Notes under the pieces: generated by a model
Database searches by the model: none
The model's input: only the letters and a program-made list of their open reading frames with translations
What the model was told of the DNA's origin: nothing
Assembly (NCBI GenBank): GCA_023053575.1
Contig: JAKZAP010000014.1
Location: forward strand, 13,604,938-13,668,937
From: Branchinecta lynchi
Taxonomy: Eukaryota > Arthropoda > Branchiopoda > Anostraca > Branchinectidae
Direction: 5' to 3'
DNA length: 64,000 nt
Shown here: positions 35,001 to 40,190 of the stretch, piece by piece
How positions within the stretch are numbered: the stretch's first letter is position 1
How the letters are laid out: each line of letters begins with the position of its first letter
Made by a program: the position numbers and the translations under genes

Positions 35001-36610
35001 CATAATATTAAACGACTCTATCTCATTATCTAAAAACATCTGGCTAGCAGAGTAACGTCGATTATACGAAAACAACTGTCGGAACGCGCTATTGAAACAA
35101 ACTTTCAGCTTACTCAATGTCGATTCCAGGTAATTATCAAACAGTGGAAGACAGTACAACTGCGTGCAATATGTTTTAAATAAAAGAATCTTCACTGGGT
35201 GACTACAACATTTAAAATTACGGATCAAATGGTTTGCACGCAGGCAAAGGCCACGATATTGACTTGACATGGCTGAGTCATCGTACAGATCATCATCTAA
35301 AACATATCCTAGATACTTGACTTTGTGAACTTGAGTTAAAACAATATCGCCAAGCCGTATAGCAGGGAATATCAAAGATTTAAAATATTTCGGAATAAAA
35401 ATCATATAATTACATTTTTCTGAGTTAAAAATAATATCATGACAACCAGCATACTCAGAACAAATGCTTAAAAGGCGGTTTAGGGAATTTGCCGACGGGG
35501 CAAGTAAAACCATGTCATCTGCATACGCTATCGAATTCAAAAATACACCAGAAATATTGCAACCTACGAGACTCTCCATCAACTGTTTGCAAAGATCATC
35601 AATAAACACATTGAATAAAAGGGGCGAAATTACTCCACCTTGTTTGACCATAGAACTGCCATAGAACTGACAGCGAAATGAGAACTAGTATATCTTAGCG
35701 CTGATACATAGCTAAGATTGGGCAGGTTGGAGCAAAGAAAAAAATATTTGAAGTATAAAGTGTCAGATGAGAGATGAGGATGGACCAATGGGCTCTTAAA
35801 CTGGTTGAGAGCTCAACAGAAGGCCCAGCTATGCTGCAAATAGAGGATCAGGTTTTCCAGTCGGATTTTCTTCTCTTTCATGATGAAATTGAGAAAAACT
35901 AATTTTATTTTCCGTCAGGAACTGACGATGGTGCAGAAAATCCTGACAGGAATTCTACTCCGTGACCGACAGATCGTCTGTCTACAGCATTATCAAACCA
36001 CGGATTCTTACAGAATAATATGACCCCAAACTTTGCAGGACTTTGGTGCAAAAATTGAATGGTTCCATCTACAGCGGTTGAAAGAAAACTAAAAATAAAT
36101 CCCTAGATAGCTGATCAAAGGGTAAACGCCAGGCTTCACCTCATATATATCGGGATCTTCCATACAGTGAAGCCAACTCTTCCGGAAACTATGCTCATCT
36201 CTTCCTCATCGGTTCCGGAATCCGGGCCAAAAACGAACGGGTGTCCGCGCCTCGAGCGTCCAGACACTATTGGCCTGGCTTCGTTTTCCGGATCTGTCTC
36301 GACAAAAATGTAGGCCTACCTAGTCTGGAAGATACTATGGAAGGCGAGCCTGGCTTTAACACCATATATATTATATTTTGGATACCTCCCAGTTTAATCT
36401 ACGGTCGGAAAAATACGAAGAAGCCACTAGTAATCCTTTCTTGTTTTCTAGCTAAGAATGCTGAGAGACGAGAAAGCTCCACAGCTTGGAACAACTCGAA
36501 CCCTTGACCAAGCCATTGAACAAACTGAAGCCAACGTGAACTGGCTTGTAAAATTCTACGCTGATATTAGCGAATGGTTGAACATTAATGCACCACCACG
36601 AACGTCTTAG
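1881..36610 (+). CDS. M1 zinc aminopeptidase (aminopeptidase N type), 3' part of gene, 11 exons
   Basis: This metallopeptidase removes N-terminal residues from peptides. Family members are usually membrane-bound ectoenzymes or secreted gut enzymes. Exons, joined in order: 1881-2064, 2716-2872, 4026-4107, 5218-5404, 11628-11823, 15243-15517, 25117-25310, 28371-28538, 32478-32621, 33405-33483, 36452-36610. Every intron begins GT and ends AG, and all ten junction phases agree, giving 1825 nt and about 607 residues. Visible hallmarks are HELAH with NEGFA (zinc ligands), ISYEK (catalytic Tyr), [22 protein letters not shown] (start of the C-terminal domain), IRKQD, and a stop after NAPPRTS. Family members are usually 900-1000 residues, so about 300-350 N-terminal residues, including the GAMEN exopeptidase motif, lie upstream of the window. 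No hydrophobic C-terminal tail is seen, which argues against a GPI anchor. The exact paralogue cannot be named. Confidence 0.95.
2065..2715 (+). other. Aminopeptidase intron, no other gene seen
   Basis: AT-rich intron between exons a and b. No repeat family from this window was recognised in it. Confidence 0.6.
2716..2872 (+). CDS. Aminopeptidase exon b (ends at catalytic-Tyr motif)
   Basis: The exon starts in phase 0 after gtcttacag and ends one base into a codon at gagaaaa|gtaaga. It encodes [25 protein letters not shown] and PISYEK. The Tyr codon at 2863-2865 matches the transition-state-stabilising Tyr of M1 enzymes. Joining to the next exon gives ISYEKSGSVIRM. Confidence 0.95.
3440..3810. 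repeat. Short inverted-repeat element related to the 935-1735 MITE
   Basis: The block at about 3480-3530 (cgtag, tataccta, agagcaaaataacact) is complementary to about 3755-3800 (agtgtattttgctctg, tataccctacgc). It resembles a shortened copy of the foldback MITE nearer the start. Both lie in introns. Confidence 0.5.
4026..4107 (+). CDS. Aminopeptidase exon c
   Basis: An 82-nt exon between gcttcag and gtgtgt. It encodes [15 protein letters not shown] followed by [11 protein letters not shown], the conserved helix after the catalytic Tyr. Its phase continues from exon b and ends two bases into an Arg codon. Confidence 0.94.
4108..5217 (+). other. Aminopeptidase intron, no element recognised
   Basis: No coding sequence with family motifs and no repeat shared with the rest of the window was found in this 1.1-kb intron. 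Confidence 0.5.
5218..5404 (+). CDS. Aminopeptidase exon d (DLW motif)
   Basis: The acceptor is ttgcaag, which has a weak polypyrimidine tract, and the donor is gtatat. It encodes [16 protein letters not shown], then [15 protein letters not shown] and GDLVVSQ. These match the family's A..DLW and W..Q.GFPV segments. It ends in phase 0. Confidence 0.93.
5441..5612. mobile_element. MITE-D copy (terminal CCCGATGAAAAATTT)
   Basis: The left end CCCGATGAAAAATTTGTAG and the right end AAATTTTTCATCGGG form terminal inverted repeats. The interior is rich in TAGTA/TACTA. A second, longer copy lies in opposite orientation at 59441-59745 and shares about 70 bp of its end almost exactly. No transposase is present. 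Confidence 0.75.
5613..6885 (+). other. AT-rich intron sequence
   Basis: No gene seen. A block near 6670-6770 (cggagtagaagaaaacaaa) is similar to 26520-26610 and may be remains of a LINE 3' end. A G-run lies at 5707-5716. Confidence 0.4.
6886..10259 (+). mobile_element. Family A repeat element, long copy
   Basis: The left end is aacaagagct...agctcatttggcacttgc and the right end is aaagtgccataa, so GGCACTT/AAGTGCC are inverted at the ends. The interior is a tandem array of roughly 380-bp C-rich units. Each unit contains ccaagtttcat, ggaattccgg, cggatccggtcc, gtgcttgttcttcccacc and a run of Cs. A hAT MITE sits inside it at 8664-8982. The copy lies in the intron before exon e. No transposase or replication protein is visible. 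The end hairpin and tandem array recall non-autonomous rolling-circle elements, but the class is unproven. Confidence 0.7.
8664..8982. mobile_element. hAT-like MITE inside family A array (decayed)
   Basis: It begins caggggcgtcacgac and ends ttggctagtaacgactccg. The interior has ggccagtcggtaa, gtcggcgcgaagc and repeated cagtcgtttttt blocks. It matches the elements at 29901-30221 and 34280-34638. No clear 8-bp target duplication remains here. Confidence 0.7.
10557..10695. repeat. Diverged tandem duplication, about 85-bp period
   Basis: The sequence cggtatgcaattttgac...gtagtttattt at about 10558 is repeated at about 10643 (cggtatgtaattttgac). The surrounding 10260-10800 is AT-rich with nothing else recognised. 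Confidence 0.6.
10809..11541 (+). mobile_element. GGATCC-family element, 5'-truncated copy
   Basis: It contains aagtggagggatacctatgac, a gtccgtctgtccg stretch, ataactctcgaaggga and repeated ggtaagaagaca-type units with ttctcgc-ggaca and ccgg-aaaacc-gg. It ends gggatcccatcgaaacc then tttggtcttgtt. It lacks the TTTTGGGATCCCAAAA start. It lies 86 bp upstream of exon e. Confidence 0.75.
11628..11823 (+). CDS. Aminopeptidase exon e (WYVPLT)
   Basis: The exon starts after cattgcag and ends at tttg|gtgagt. It encodes [22 protein letters not shown] through NYQVFG, the beta-sandwich domain before the C-terminal helices. The 6.2-kb intron before it holds a 3.4-kb family A repeat and part of a GGATCC element. 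Confidence 0.94.
11824..13189 (+). other. Intron sequence, nothing recognised
   Basis: AT-rich with no conserved coding or repeat signature. A (TAA)n run lies at 13078-13098. Confidence 0.5.
13190..14209 (-). mobile_element. GGATCC-family element, reverse orientation
   Basis: Reading the minus strand, it starts near tggagggatacctatgacat and the gtccgtctgtc stretch at 14209-14140. It continues through units with gccggacaaatag and ccggtgaaaaccg, and ends gggatcccgtcgaaac then ttggtcttat at 13190. It lacks the terminal palindrome. Confidence 0.7.
14210..15242 (+). other. Intron sequence with a 22-nt C run
   Basis: No gene or shared repeat recognised. A homopolymer of about 22 Cs lies at 15008-15029, roughly 210 bp before exon f. 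Confidence 0.5.
15243..15517 (+). CDS. Aminopeptidase exon f (GYYRVNYD); its end is repeated as a minisatellite
   Basis: The acceptor is atccttccag. The exon encodes [19 protein letters not shown], then [17 protein letters not shown] and [17 protein letters not shown], ending in phase 0 at ggg|gtaagt. The last ~40 nt of the exon and the first ~27 nt of the intron are repeated about ten times downstream (to 16530), so several extra GT donors sit in identical coding context. The first donor gives a normal family junction, G followed by [13 protein letters not shown]. Confidence 0.93.
15475..16530 (+). repeat. Minisatellite of about 10 units containing exon f end plus splice donor
   Basis: Each unit of about 66 bp carries cctcctgg, ggtacggagaccgacgc, gaagcttggg|gtaag or gtgag, ttgc-tacatgaatgatcg and aaac. 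The first unit is the true end of exon f. Units alternate between a cgcgaag..gtaag type and a cacaaag..atgag type, which implies dimer-wise spread. Donor bases vary between GTAAGT, ATGAGT and GTGAGT. The array is interrupted at 15655-16037 by a MITE. Confidence 0.92.
15655..16037. mobile_element. MITE with TAA target duplication (Harbinger-like) inside the minisatellite
   Basis: TAA at 15652-15654 is repeated at 16038-16040. The ends TGTAGCGTTTGCACGGACAA and (complement of the right end) TGCAGCGTTTACAAGTACAG pair as terminal inverted repeats, 19 of 24 matching. Removing the insert and one TAA restores a normal unit (ggggtaagttgc). A 3-bp TAA/TWA duplication is typical of PIF/Harbinger elements. 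No transposase is inside its 383 bp. Confidence 0.85.
16531..17149 (+). other. Intron sequence, homopolymer-rich
   Basis: No gene recognised. A-runs lie at 17065-17091. Confidence 0.5.
17150..19579 (-). mobile_element. Family A repeat element, reverse orientation, split by a GGATCC element
   Basis: It starts agtgccatatagcgatcgca, the complement of the family A right end seen at 55955-56006. It carries reversed C-rich units (G runs at 17322-17332 and 17690-17700), then is interrupted by 17857-19071 and resumes with aacgggcaattggatttcaatg. Its far end is not clear. Confidence 0.65.
17857..19071 (+). mobile_element. GGATCC-family element, full-length copy
   Basis: It begins with the 16-bp palindrome TTTTGGGATCCCAAAA then cgtaagtggagggatacc. 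It contains several tandem units of about 120-137 bp (aagaagacatgctgaac, ttctcgccggacaa, ccggaatccggc-aaaaccgg). It ends gggatcccatcgacacc then tttggtcttgtt. It is inserted in a reversed family A element. No open frame with known domains. Confidence 0.8.
19580..21236 (+). mobile_element. Family A repeat element, forward, hosting MITE-B
   Basis: It starts acaacagctagaagctcatt and ggcactcgc. After the MITE-B insert at 19932-20381 it continues with ggcaaaatccttaaggc and C-rich units (accggaattctgg, ccaagtttcatcccgatc) to about 21236. Confidence 0.6.
19932..20381. mobile_element. MITE-B copy 1
   Basis: The ends are taaagtttaactgaaaag and cttttcatttaaacttta, a terminal inverted repeat of about 18 bp. 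The interior shares cttgaagacccg, cgttacttcgttg, caaatagtggaatttcc and actagagcagatagtgga with three more copies in neighbouring introns. Confidence 0.8.
21243..21415. repeat. Degenerate MITE-D-like sequence
   Basis: It begins acccgatgcaaaatttgca and carries agttgcatgtgttgatatgt and cctcagactgg-caa, as in MITE-D at 59441-59745. Its right end is not preserved. Confidence 0.4.
21445..21895 (-). pseudogene. LINE 3' fragment with (TAA)n tail
   Basis: On the minus strand the sequence ends with ggccttcgggctttttcaa then a (TTA/TAA)n run at 21463-21475. This is the usual look of a CR1-like LINE 3' end. The short open frame upstream has no diagnostic motif, so the assignment rests on the tail. Confidence 0.45.
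21898..22620 (+). pseudogene. LINE reverse-transcriptase fragment, part 1 (frameshifted)
   Basis: Readable pieces include a [12 protein letters not shown] block at about 21950-21990 and then [20 protein letters not shown] and [10 protein letters not shown]. These are RT palm motifs of CR1/Jockey-type LINEs. Frameshifts and stops break it. It stops abruptly at a GGATCC element and resumes at 23868. Confidence 0.8.
22621..23867 (+). mobile_element. GGATCC-family element, full-length, inserted in a LINE
   Basis: It begins TTTTGGGATCCCAAAA at 22621-22636 and ends ccatcgaaacctttggtctt then gtt at 23867. Four ordered units start at 22902, 23039, 23176, 23312 and the next at 23448, giving periods of 137, 137, 136 and 136 bp. 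The first two are nearly identical. Each holds ttctcgacggacaag, a ccggaatccg-cc-aaaccgg palindromic block and gttttatttga..ttgattagatg. The LINE reading frame continues on the other side, which proves insertion. Confidence 0.88.
23868..24560 (+). pseudogene. LINE reverse-transcriptase fragment, part 2, with ATCA-rich 3' tail
   Basis: An open stretch encodes [17 protein letters not shown], then [16 protein letters not shown] and [13 protein letters not shown], the C-terminal region after the RT of CR1/Jockey-type LINEs. The 3' end is a run of aatc/aatca repeats at 24521-24559, typical of LINE tails. It is the continuation of the fragment ending at 22620. Confidence 0.85.
24561..25116 (+). other. 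Intron sequence before exon g
   Basis: Contains a lone MITE-D-like end (acaaattttcatcgggaatt) at about 24601. Nothing else recognised. Confidence 0.4.
25117..25310 (+). CDS. Aminopeptidase exon g
   Basis: The acceptor is gtttccag and the donor gtatgt. It encodes [16 protein letters not shown], then [19 protein letters not shown] and [16 protein letters not shown]. It lies in the C-terminal helical domain. Two Cys (in ACGTDYADC) match the conserved pair seen in many family members. It ends two bases into a Val codon. Confidence 0.93.
25999..26461. mobile_element. MITE-B copy 2
   Basis: Starts tagagttacactgaaaag and ends ggcttttcagttaaacttta. The interior matches copy 1 (cgttaattcgttgttccgct, caaatagtggaatttcc, agagcagatagtgga). 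Confidence 0.75.
26462..27421 (+). other. Intron sequence
   Basis: A block at 26520-26610 (tttatttatttatgtcccac, cggagtaaaagaaaacaaag) resembles 6670-6770 and may be a LINE 3' remnant. Otherwise nothing recognised. Confidence 0.4.
27422..28355. mobile_element. MITE-B copy 3, ends 15 nt before a splice acceptor, carries a nested palindrome
   Basis: The left end is tttaaacattaaccgaaaag and the right end is cttttcagttaaactttaaa. The right end is followed by ggctatatgtttcag and exon h. A 463-bp palindromic element is inserted at 27477-27939. Confidence 0.8.
27477..27939. mobile_element. Palindromic element made of GACACTACGT repeats, inside MITE-B
   Basis: The left half repeats cgacactacgtggacacga and the right half repeats tcgtgtc-acgtagtgtcg, so the whole folds into a long imperfect hairpin. 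Flanks are tcttattc and acttattc (7 of 8 match), and MITE-B copy 1 is uninterrupted at the equivalent point. Both suggest transposition with an 8-bp duplication. Short open frames on both strands come only from the repeat. Confidence 0.75.
28371..28538 (+). CDS. Aminopeptidase exon h
   Basis: The exon starts after atgtttcag and ends at agacg|gtaagg. It encodes [18 protein letters not shown], then [21 protein letters not shown] and [11 protein letters not shown], matching the family's PNLR..VYC segment. The acceptor lies only 15 nt after the terminal repeat of a MITE-B copy. Confidence 0.94.
28560..29280. mobile_element. MITE-F with TACC..GTATCTGATACC ends, hosting a hAT MITE
   Basis: The left region (ggtaccatcgtagctgatac) and the right region (gtatcagatactatggtagc) are inverted. 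The internal block agtatctgaaaaagtcatct is shared, in reverse, with 61585-61765. The copy is split by the 406-bp hAT at 28844-29249. Confidence 0.5.
28844..29249. mobile_element. hAT MITE with perfect 8-bp target duplication GGTATCAG
   Basis: It begins CAGGGGCGTCACT and ends AGTGACGCCCCTG. It is flanked by GGTATCAG at 28836-28843 and 29250-29257. A G-run lies near the left end and a C-run near the right. No transposase. Confidence 0.92.
29631..30804. mobile_element. hAT-like element with 8-bp target duplication CTCTGACC
   Basis: The ends are CAGTGCTTCCACTT and AAGTGGAAGCACTG. CTCTGACC occurs at 29623-29630 and 30805-30812. Subterminal regions repeat aaaatcctg many times on both sides. There is no intact transposase, and a further hAT lies inside at 29901-30221. 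Confidence 0.92.
29901..30221. mobile_element. hAT-like MITE nested at the third level
   Basis: It begins cagggtaactactggg and ends ggctagtaacgcctctg. Flanks acaaacac and accaacac match at 7 of 8 positions. The interior (ggccagtcagta, cgcgaagcgccgcg, ccagccagtcggtaaa) matches 34280-34638 and 8664-8982. Confidence 0.85.
31003..31938 (+). other. Intron sequence, nothing recognised
   Basis: No shared repeat or coding motif found between the nested transposons and MITE-B copy 4. Confidence 0.5.
31939..32460. mobile_element. MITE-B copy 4, ends 17 nt before a splice acceptor
   Basis: The left end is tttaaaggttaacagaatag and the right end is ctgttcagttaaactttaaa. The right end is followed by tggtgtttctcttccag and exon i. 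The interior matches other copies (gttacccatc, cgcgttacttcgttgct). Confidence 0.8.
32478..32621 (+). CDS. Aminopeptidase exon i (IRKQD)
   Basis: The acceptor is ctcttccag and the donor gtaagt. It encodes [20 protein letters not shown], then [19 protein letters not shown] and DNWEQIKE. It fits the family pattern of an IRKQD block followed by a NW block. A MITE-B copy ends 17 nt before the acceptor. Confidence 0.94.
33405..33483 (+). CDS. Aminopeptidase exon j
   Basis: A 79-nt exon after a T-rich acceptor (tttttttttag), with donor gtaaga. It encodes [20 protein letters not shown] and then QSELDE. It ends in phase 0. Confidence 0.9.
33838..33920. repeat. Tandem duplication of an AT-rich CTAGCTAGTTAGCG block
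   Basis: agctagttagcgtatata-ata, tagatattcc occurs twice in direct order within about 75 bp. Confidence 0.8.
33935..34265. repeat. Foldback element (short arms)
   Basis: The arm at about 33945-34020 (gcaaaacggatacgtc, gctacattttatt, cccttcttggcaa) is complementary to 34190-34262 (ttgctaagaagga, aataaaatgtagc, gacgtaatcgttttgc). It shares its arm sequence with the larger foldback at 56325-56880. Confidence 0.7.
34280..34638. mobile_element. hAT-like MITE with perfect target duplication AGTAGAAC
   Basis: It begins cagaggcgtcacgactggg and ends ttggctagtaacgcttctg. AGTAGAAC occurs at 34272-34279 and 34639-34646. G and C runs lie near the left end. It is the same family as 29901-30221. Confidence 0.92.
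34750..35690 (-). pseudogene. LINE reverse-transcriptase fragment, 5'-truncated
   Basis: An open frame of about 267 codons (35651 down to 34848) reads [17 protein letters not shown], then [13 protein letters not shown] (RT catalytic YADD), then [13 protein letters not shown] and a C-terminal tail. This is the second half of a non-LTR RT, probably in the CR1/Jockey/L2 range. The fingers and endonuclease are missing. The 3' tail at 34766-34782 is a run of TTGA repeats on its strand. It sits antisense in the last aminopeptidase intron and has no internal stop, so it may be a recent insertion. Confidence 0.88.
36452..36610 (+). CDS. Aminopeptidase last coding exon and stop
   Basis: The exon follows ttgttttctag and reads [20 protein letters not shown], then [20 protein letters not shown] and [12 protein letters not shown], then TAG. 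The [16 protein letters not shown] block is typical of the end of M1 enzymes. No canonical AATAAA was found just downstream, so the end of the transcript is not placed. Confidence 0.92.
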   Translation, partial: LRMLRDEKAPQLGTTRTLDQAIEQTEANVNWLVKFYADISEWLNINAPPRTS

Positions 36611-37566
36611 ACTGCCAGTAAATCTGCCTGACAATTGTTTTATTTTTTAAAGAAAAAATATAATTACTAGCTGTACGTCGGTTCACTAAGTCTTCAGTAT
36701 GGGAATTACGGCGTGCTGGAATGCTTCACTAAAGAGTCAGAAGTTTCATAACAGACAACAGAAGGATGCGCAGTTTCAAGAGACAATGCGTAACAGATAA
36801 CACTCGAGATGTTGTCTGTTGTATTTGAAGATTTTATGCATAACAAGCGTTGCCATTAGGAAGAGCCGAAAATTCGACAAAAAGTATCTGATGAATTTTC
36901 AGACATCATGGCGACAAACGAAAAAGGCAGTAGATGCTTTTTTTTGCTCTTCCTGGCAATGATTGCTATGCATAACATTTCATGTACAACTTTTCCAACA
37001 CAACAGAGAACAGTGTTATCTGTTACGCACTGTCAGTTGAAACAGCGTATCCTTCTGTTGTTTGTTATGAAGCTTCTGACAGTGTAGTTGATGAGCTGAC
37101 CCTTCGGACGGGTTCGATATGTTTCCAGTACGGCTTTTGCCTCTCCACTAGTACCGACTCGTTTTAGAAGTGATTATTTATTGCTAATCATTTCATATAA
37201 GATTTTCAATCCATGCCAGACGAGTATCAACTTGATACCCAGGAGTGATCAACCTTTCAGAAAGTAGCCTTTCAAACATCACTTCCGAGCAATAGCTATT
37301 GCGATTACGCTGTAACCGAAAGTAAATACTCTATACTCCATGTAGGTATTAATGTTCAAACTCAATAATGGTTAGGCTACTATCCTCGGGAAAAGCAATA
37401 ATTATCGGTTCATTAAAGCTGACCGTAATCGCTCTTGTCTAATTTCCATTTCGGTTTGTGTGCTGCCCAAGAGCGAATTGTTCAAAAGTCAAAATGAAAG
37501 TTGTCTTTGTCATGGTTTACCAGCGACTCTCCGCAGCGCTCGGGGCGCTTCAGTAAATATCCACAT
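36611..37566 (+). other. Region between aminopeptidase end and the retroelement
   Basis: No gene recognised. It may contain the unrecognised outer part of the retroelement's 5' LTR near 37300-37566. Confidence 0.4.
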
Positions 37567-37684
37567 CTAGGAGAGAAGCTGGTGTGGAATGATTGAATAG
37601 TACCGTATCAATGACCAGAGCGTCAAGTCATATGCTTTTGTTACTAGGCTAGTGTTCAAATAAAGAGTGTTCAAAACCTCCAAC
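37567..37684 (+). repeat. 5' LTR segment of Gmr1-like retroelement
   Basis: These 118 bases recur at 42534-42648 with about six substitutions and one 3-base gap. They share ctaggagagaagctggtgtg, gtaccgtatcaatg, ttactaggctagtgt and caaataaagagtgttca. AATAAA here may be the element's polyadenylation signal. The 5' boundary of the full LTR is unknown because the 3' copy is cut at the same point. Confidence 0.82.
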
Positions 37685-37685
37685 A

Positions 37686-37705
37686 GTGGTGCAGCGGAGT
37701 TGAAA
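37686..37705 (+). promoter_or_regulatory. Probable primer-binding-site region
   Basis: tggtgcagcggag lies directly after the LTR, starting with TGG as priming sites complementary to a tRNA 3' end do. I could not match it confidently to one tRNA. Confidence 0.4.
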
Positions 37706-37748
37706 ACAAGTTTAACCTTGTTGAGACGAACTCGAGTGTCTTACCGTT

Positions 37749-37998
37749 CCCGTGAAAGGCTGTGTGGCCTACGGGAAGTTCCGCCCGATTCGCAGTTTCA
37801 CGGACCAACCTGGTGAAAGGCTGTTTGGCCTACCAGTCGTCTACCTTAGTAGTGGTAAAAGGCTCTTCGGCCTACCGCTTCAAATAAAAGGTGAGAATGG
37901 TCCTGATCGTTACTAACTTATAGCGTCAAATACGGTACTCGAATAATTATCTTTGTGTTAATTGTATGTTGGATGTGAAAGACTGTACGGTCTACGTC
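37749..37998 (+). promoter_or_regulatory. Four covarying 27-nt hairpins in the retroelement leader
   Basis: Hairpins occupy 37749-37775, 37810-37836, 37852-37878 and 37972-37998. All have the same plan: a 5-bp lower stem, an unpaired GAA (AAA in the third) on the 5' side only, a 4-bp upper stem, and a 6-nt loop. The upper stem is AGGC/GCCT in three and AGAC/GTCT in the fourth, a compensatory change. Lower stems are CCCGT/ACGGG, CTGGT/ACCAG, GTGGT/ACCGC and GATGT/ACGTC. Loops are TGTGTG, TGTTTG, TCTTCG and TGTACG. Between the LTR and gag, an RNA role such as packaging, dimerisation or translation is plausible but unproven. Confidence 0.85.
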
Positions 37999-38035
37999 CT
38001 TTCTTCATTTGTAATTTTTTTCGTTGTTGTAGTAT

Positions 38036-39965
38036 ATGTCGCGCATTATACGCTCTTCGACAGAAAAGCGACGAGAAGAATTTTACGAGCTTGTCTTTAA
38101 AAGACGTTCGGGCGCCAAAGCACGGTCGGTTTCAGACCGCAATTCTGTTGATTTAGGTCGCCCCTCTCTTCACTCGACCCCGCTAGGAGAAGGGATTGAC
38201 TTTGCAAGCGTCCGTAATTTATAAGAGTACGCTGTTTTTGTGGATAAATCTGAGGAAGCGTTTGTTGGATCATGTAGTTCATTGGTTGAGCCAAAGAAAG
38301 CATCCGACGATAAATAGCTTGTTTTGACGTATACATCTTAATCAAATTTGGTACAGGAGATACCATACGATTGGGATCGAGACATTTTTTTTTACGCCAT
38401 TTAAGTTAGCTTCCCAGCGTCCGCGGACGTCTTCAGAAAATTCCATACTTTTTTCTGCAAGCGATGATTTTTCCTAGAGCGATATTTTATTCATTCTGAA
38501 GAAAACGACGATTCCAGTGAGACAATACTTAAAATGCCAGTAAACAGGTCCCCCACAGATAATAAACAGGAATTCAACAGATCTTTGCAGGAGCTGGAGA
38601 TAGACCAGGTAGAAAATTCAGTAAGGCCAGTTTTGATGGACCAACCAGCATCGACAGCTCTTTCCGCAACAAGCGCGGAAACATCCAACTTCCCAAAACC
38701 GCCAGAGCCACAATTCTCATTGGCATCCACGGATCAAGCAAGTAGCTACCGGCCGCAGATCCCGGCAGCTATGAGTTTTAGTAGCAACGGTACCCGTCGG
38801 GAGCACAGGGTAATAGAAACCAGTTTGCATTAAATCAAACAACCGATCCGTCCGGTTTTGGAGTGACGTCAGTAGCGTTTACTAACGCACCGTCAATCCC
38901 ACATCCAGTTACTCTGCCTAATTTGTACCCTACCCAAAACTGCGGCTAACCACAGGCTCCACCAATGCCTTATGGCAGGAATTACGGTATGAACCCGTAC
39001 ATGCCAAACTAACCGGGTTTTCACAACACCGGTTTTGGCTTCCACGCCTGCCCAGCCCGTGAGTTAGAACACAAATATTGCGGCTCAGGGATATACCGAT
39101 ACGAGCGCCATCTCTGCAATAGGTTATATTTTGCAGAATCCGATCCAGTTGGTTCTAAGGGAGCGAGACCAACACAGGTCTTCACCTTCTGATCATAGCC
39201 AAGGTGGCTCGACAGCTGACATGAGCCGCTCGACTGCTACAATTTGCCAAGATGGAGGAAGATGAGGATCCCGACAGATATTTCGAAACCTTTGAACGAA
39301 CGGTAACCCTGGTAGACCTCCCTATAGGACCTTATGGGGCGCTAGGCTAGCCCCCCAGCTGAATTGGAAGGCTAAAGAAGCCTGCGCCTGCCACCGGATA
39401 GAGTAGGGGATTATGATGAGCTTAAGCGTGCTATTCTGGACCGATCTTCGGTTACGCGGGAGACTTACCGGCAGAAATTTCGTAGCGATACTAAGGCACA
39501 ATCCGAGACATACCGGTCCTATGGGTATAGGACCGAGATAAATTTCAATAAATGGCTTGAGATACCAGACGGTGACAGGATTTCGGACTTCAACGAAAAT
39601 GCGTCAACATTTTAAGCGCGTAATGAATATACTTCTAGTTGAGCAGCTCAACAACGCTACCATACCTGAACTGAAGGTGGAGATTAGTGAAAAGAAAATC
39701 TGCAATCTACGAGAAGCTACGGATCTTGCTGATAACTACGTGTCCGCACGTAAAGACGTTCAGGCTCCAGATCCAGCCGTCCGTTCAACCCCGGAACACT
39801 AGCACCGGTATTGGAACGGTCACCGGGAAACAGAAGTTCAGTCAAATCCTCAACGAGACCAACTACGAGCGTCGGCCAGTCAGCATATGAAAGGTCAGGT
39901 ATTCGTATAGATACTACTTGCGCGCATTGCAAAAGCCAAGCCATCACGAGAGTAAATCCTATAAG
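38036..39965 (+). pseudogene. Decayed gag of Gmr1-like element (SCAN-like capsid)
   Basis: The first stretch, 38036-38833, stays in one frame but has several stops (38222 onward). Frameshifts follow. At 39252 a MEEDEDPDRYFETFERTV block and at about 39410-39480 a YDELKRAILDRSSV..RETYRQKF block resemble the capsid/SCAN-type domain, which is known to derive from Gmr1-like gag. An open piece follows at 39557-39802. Near 39921-39965 a CAHCK..H stretch looks like a broken CCHC zinc knuckle whose last Cys is Ser. The gene is non-functional. Confidence 0.75.
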
Positions 39966-40190
39966 AAACTTCGAGAAGAAATGAAGCCGAAGACGGCTGC
40001 CTTCGCAGCGTCTCCTTTAGAAATCGAATATAGCCCATACCAAGTTCGAGCAACAGTGAATGAACGACCGGTTACCGCATGTCTTGACAGTGCATCAGAC
40101 TAGACACTTGTCAAATCTTCTCTTTTTCAGGCCCAGGAACTTAGCGAGAGTCGTCAAAGAATGGTGAAATTTTGAAACGGTGAGGAACAT
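39966..40190 (+). pseudogene. Retroelement protease remnant
   Basis: VTACLDSASD at 40071-40100 matches the aspartic protease active-site segment (hydrophobic-D-S/T-A/G). The codon right after it is TAG at 40101-40103. It lies after gag and before integrase. Confidence 0.65.

Noticed and set aside
38036..38224. A stand-alone small gene at the start of gag
   Set aside because: The same frame continues past its stop into further gag-like sequence and lies between the LTR leader and the capsid remnant.
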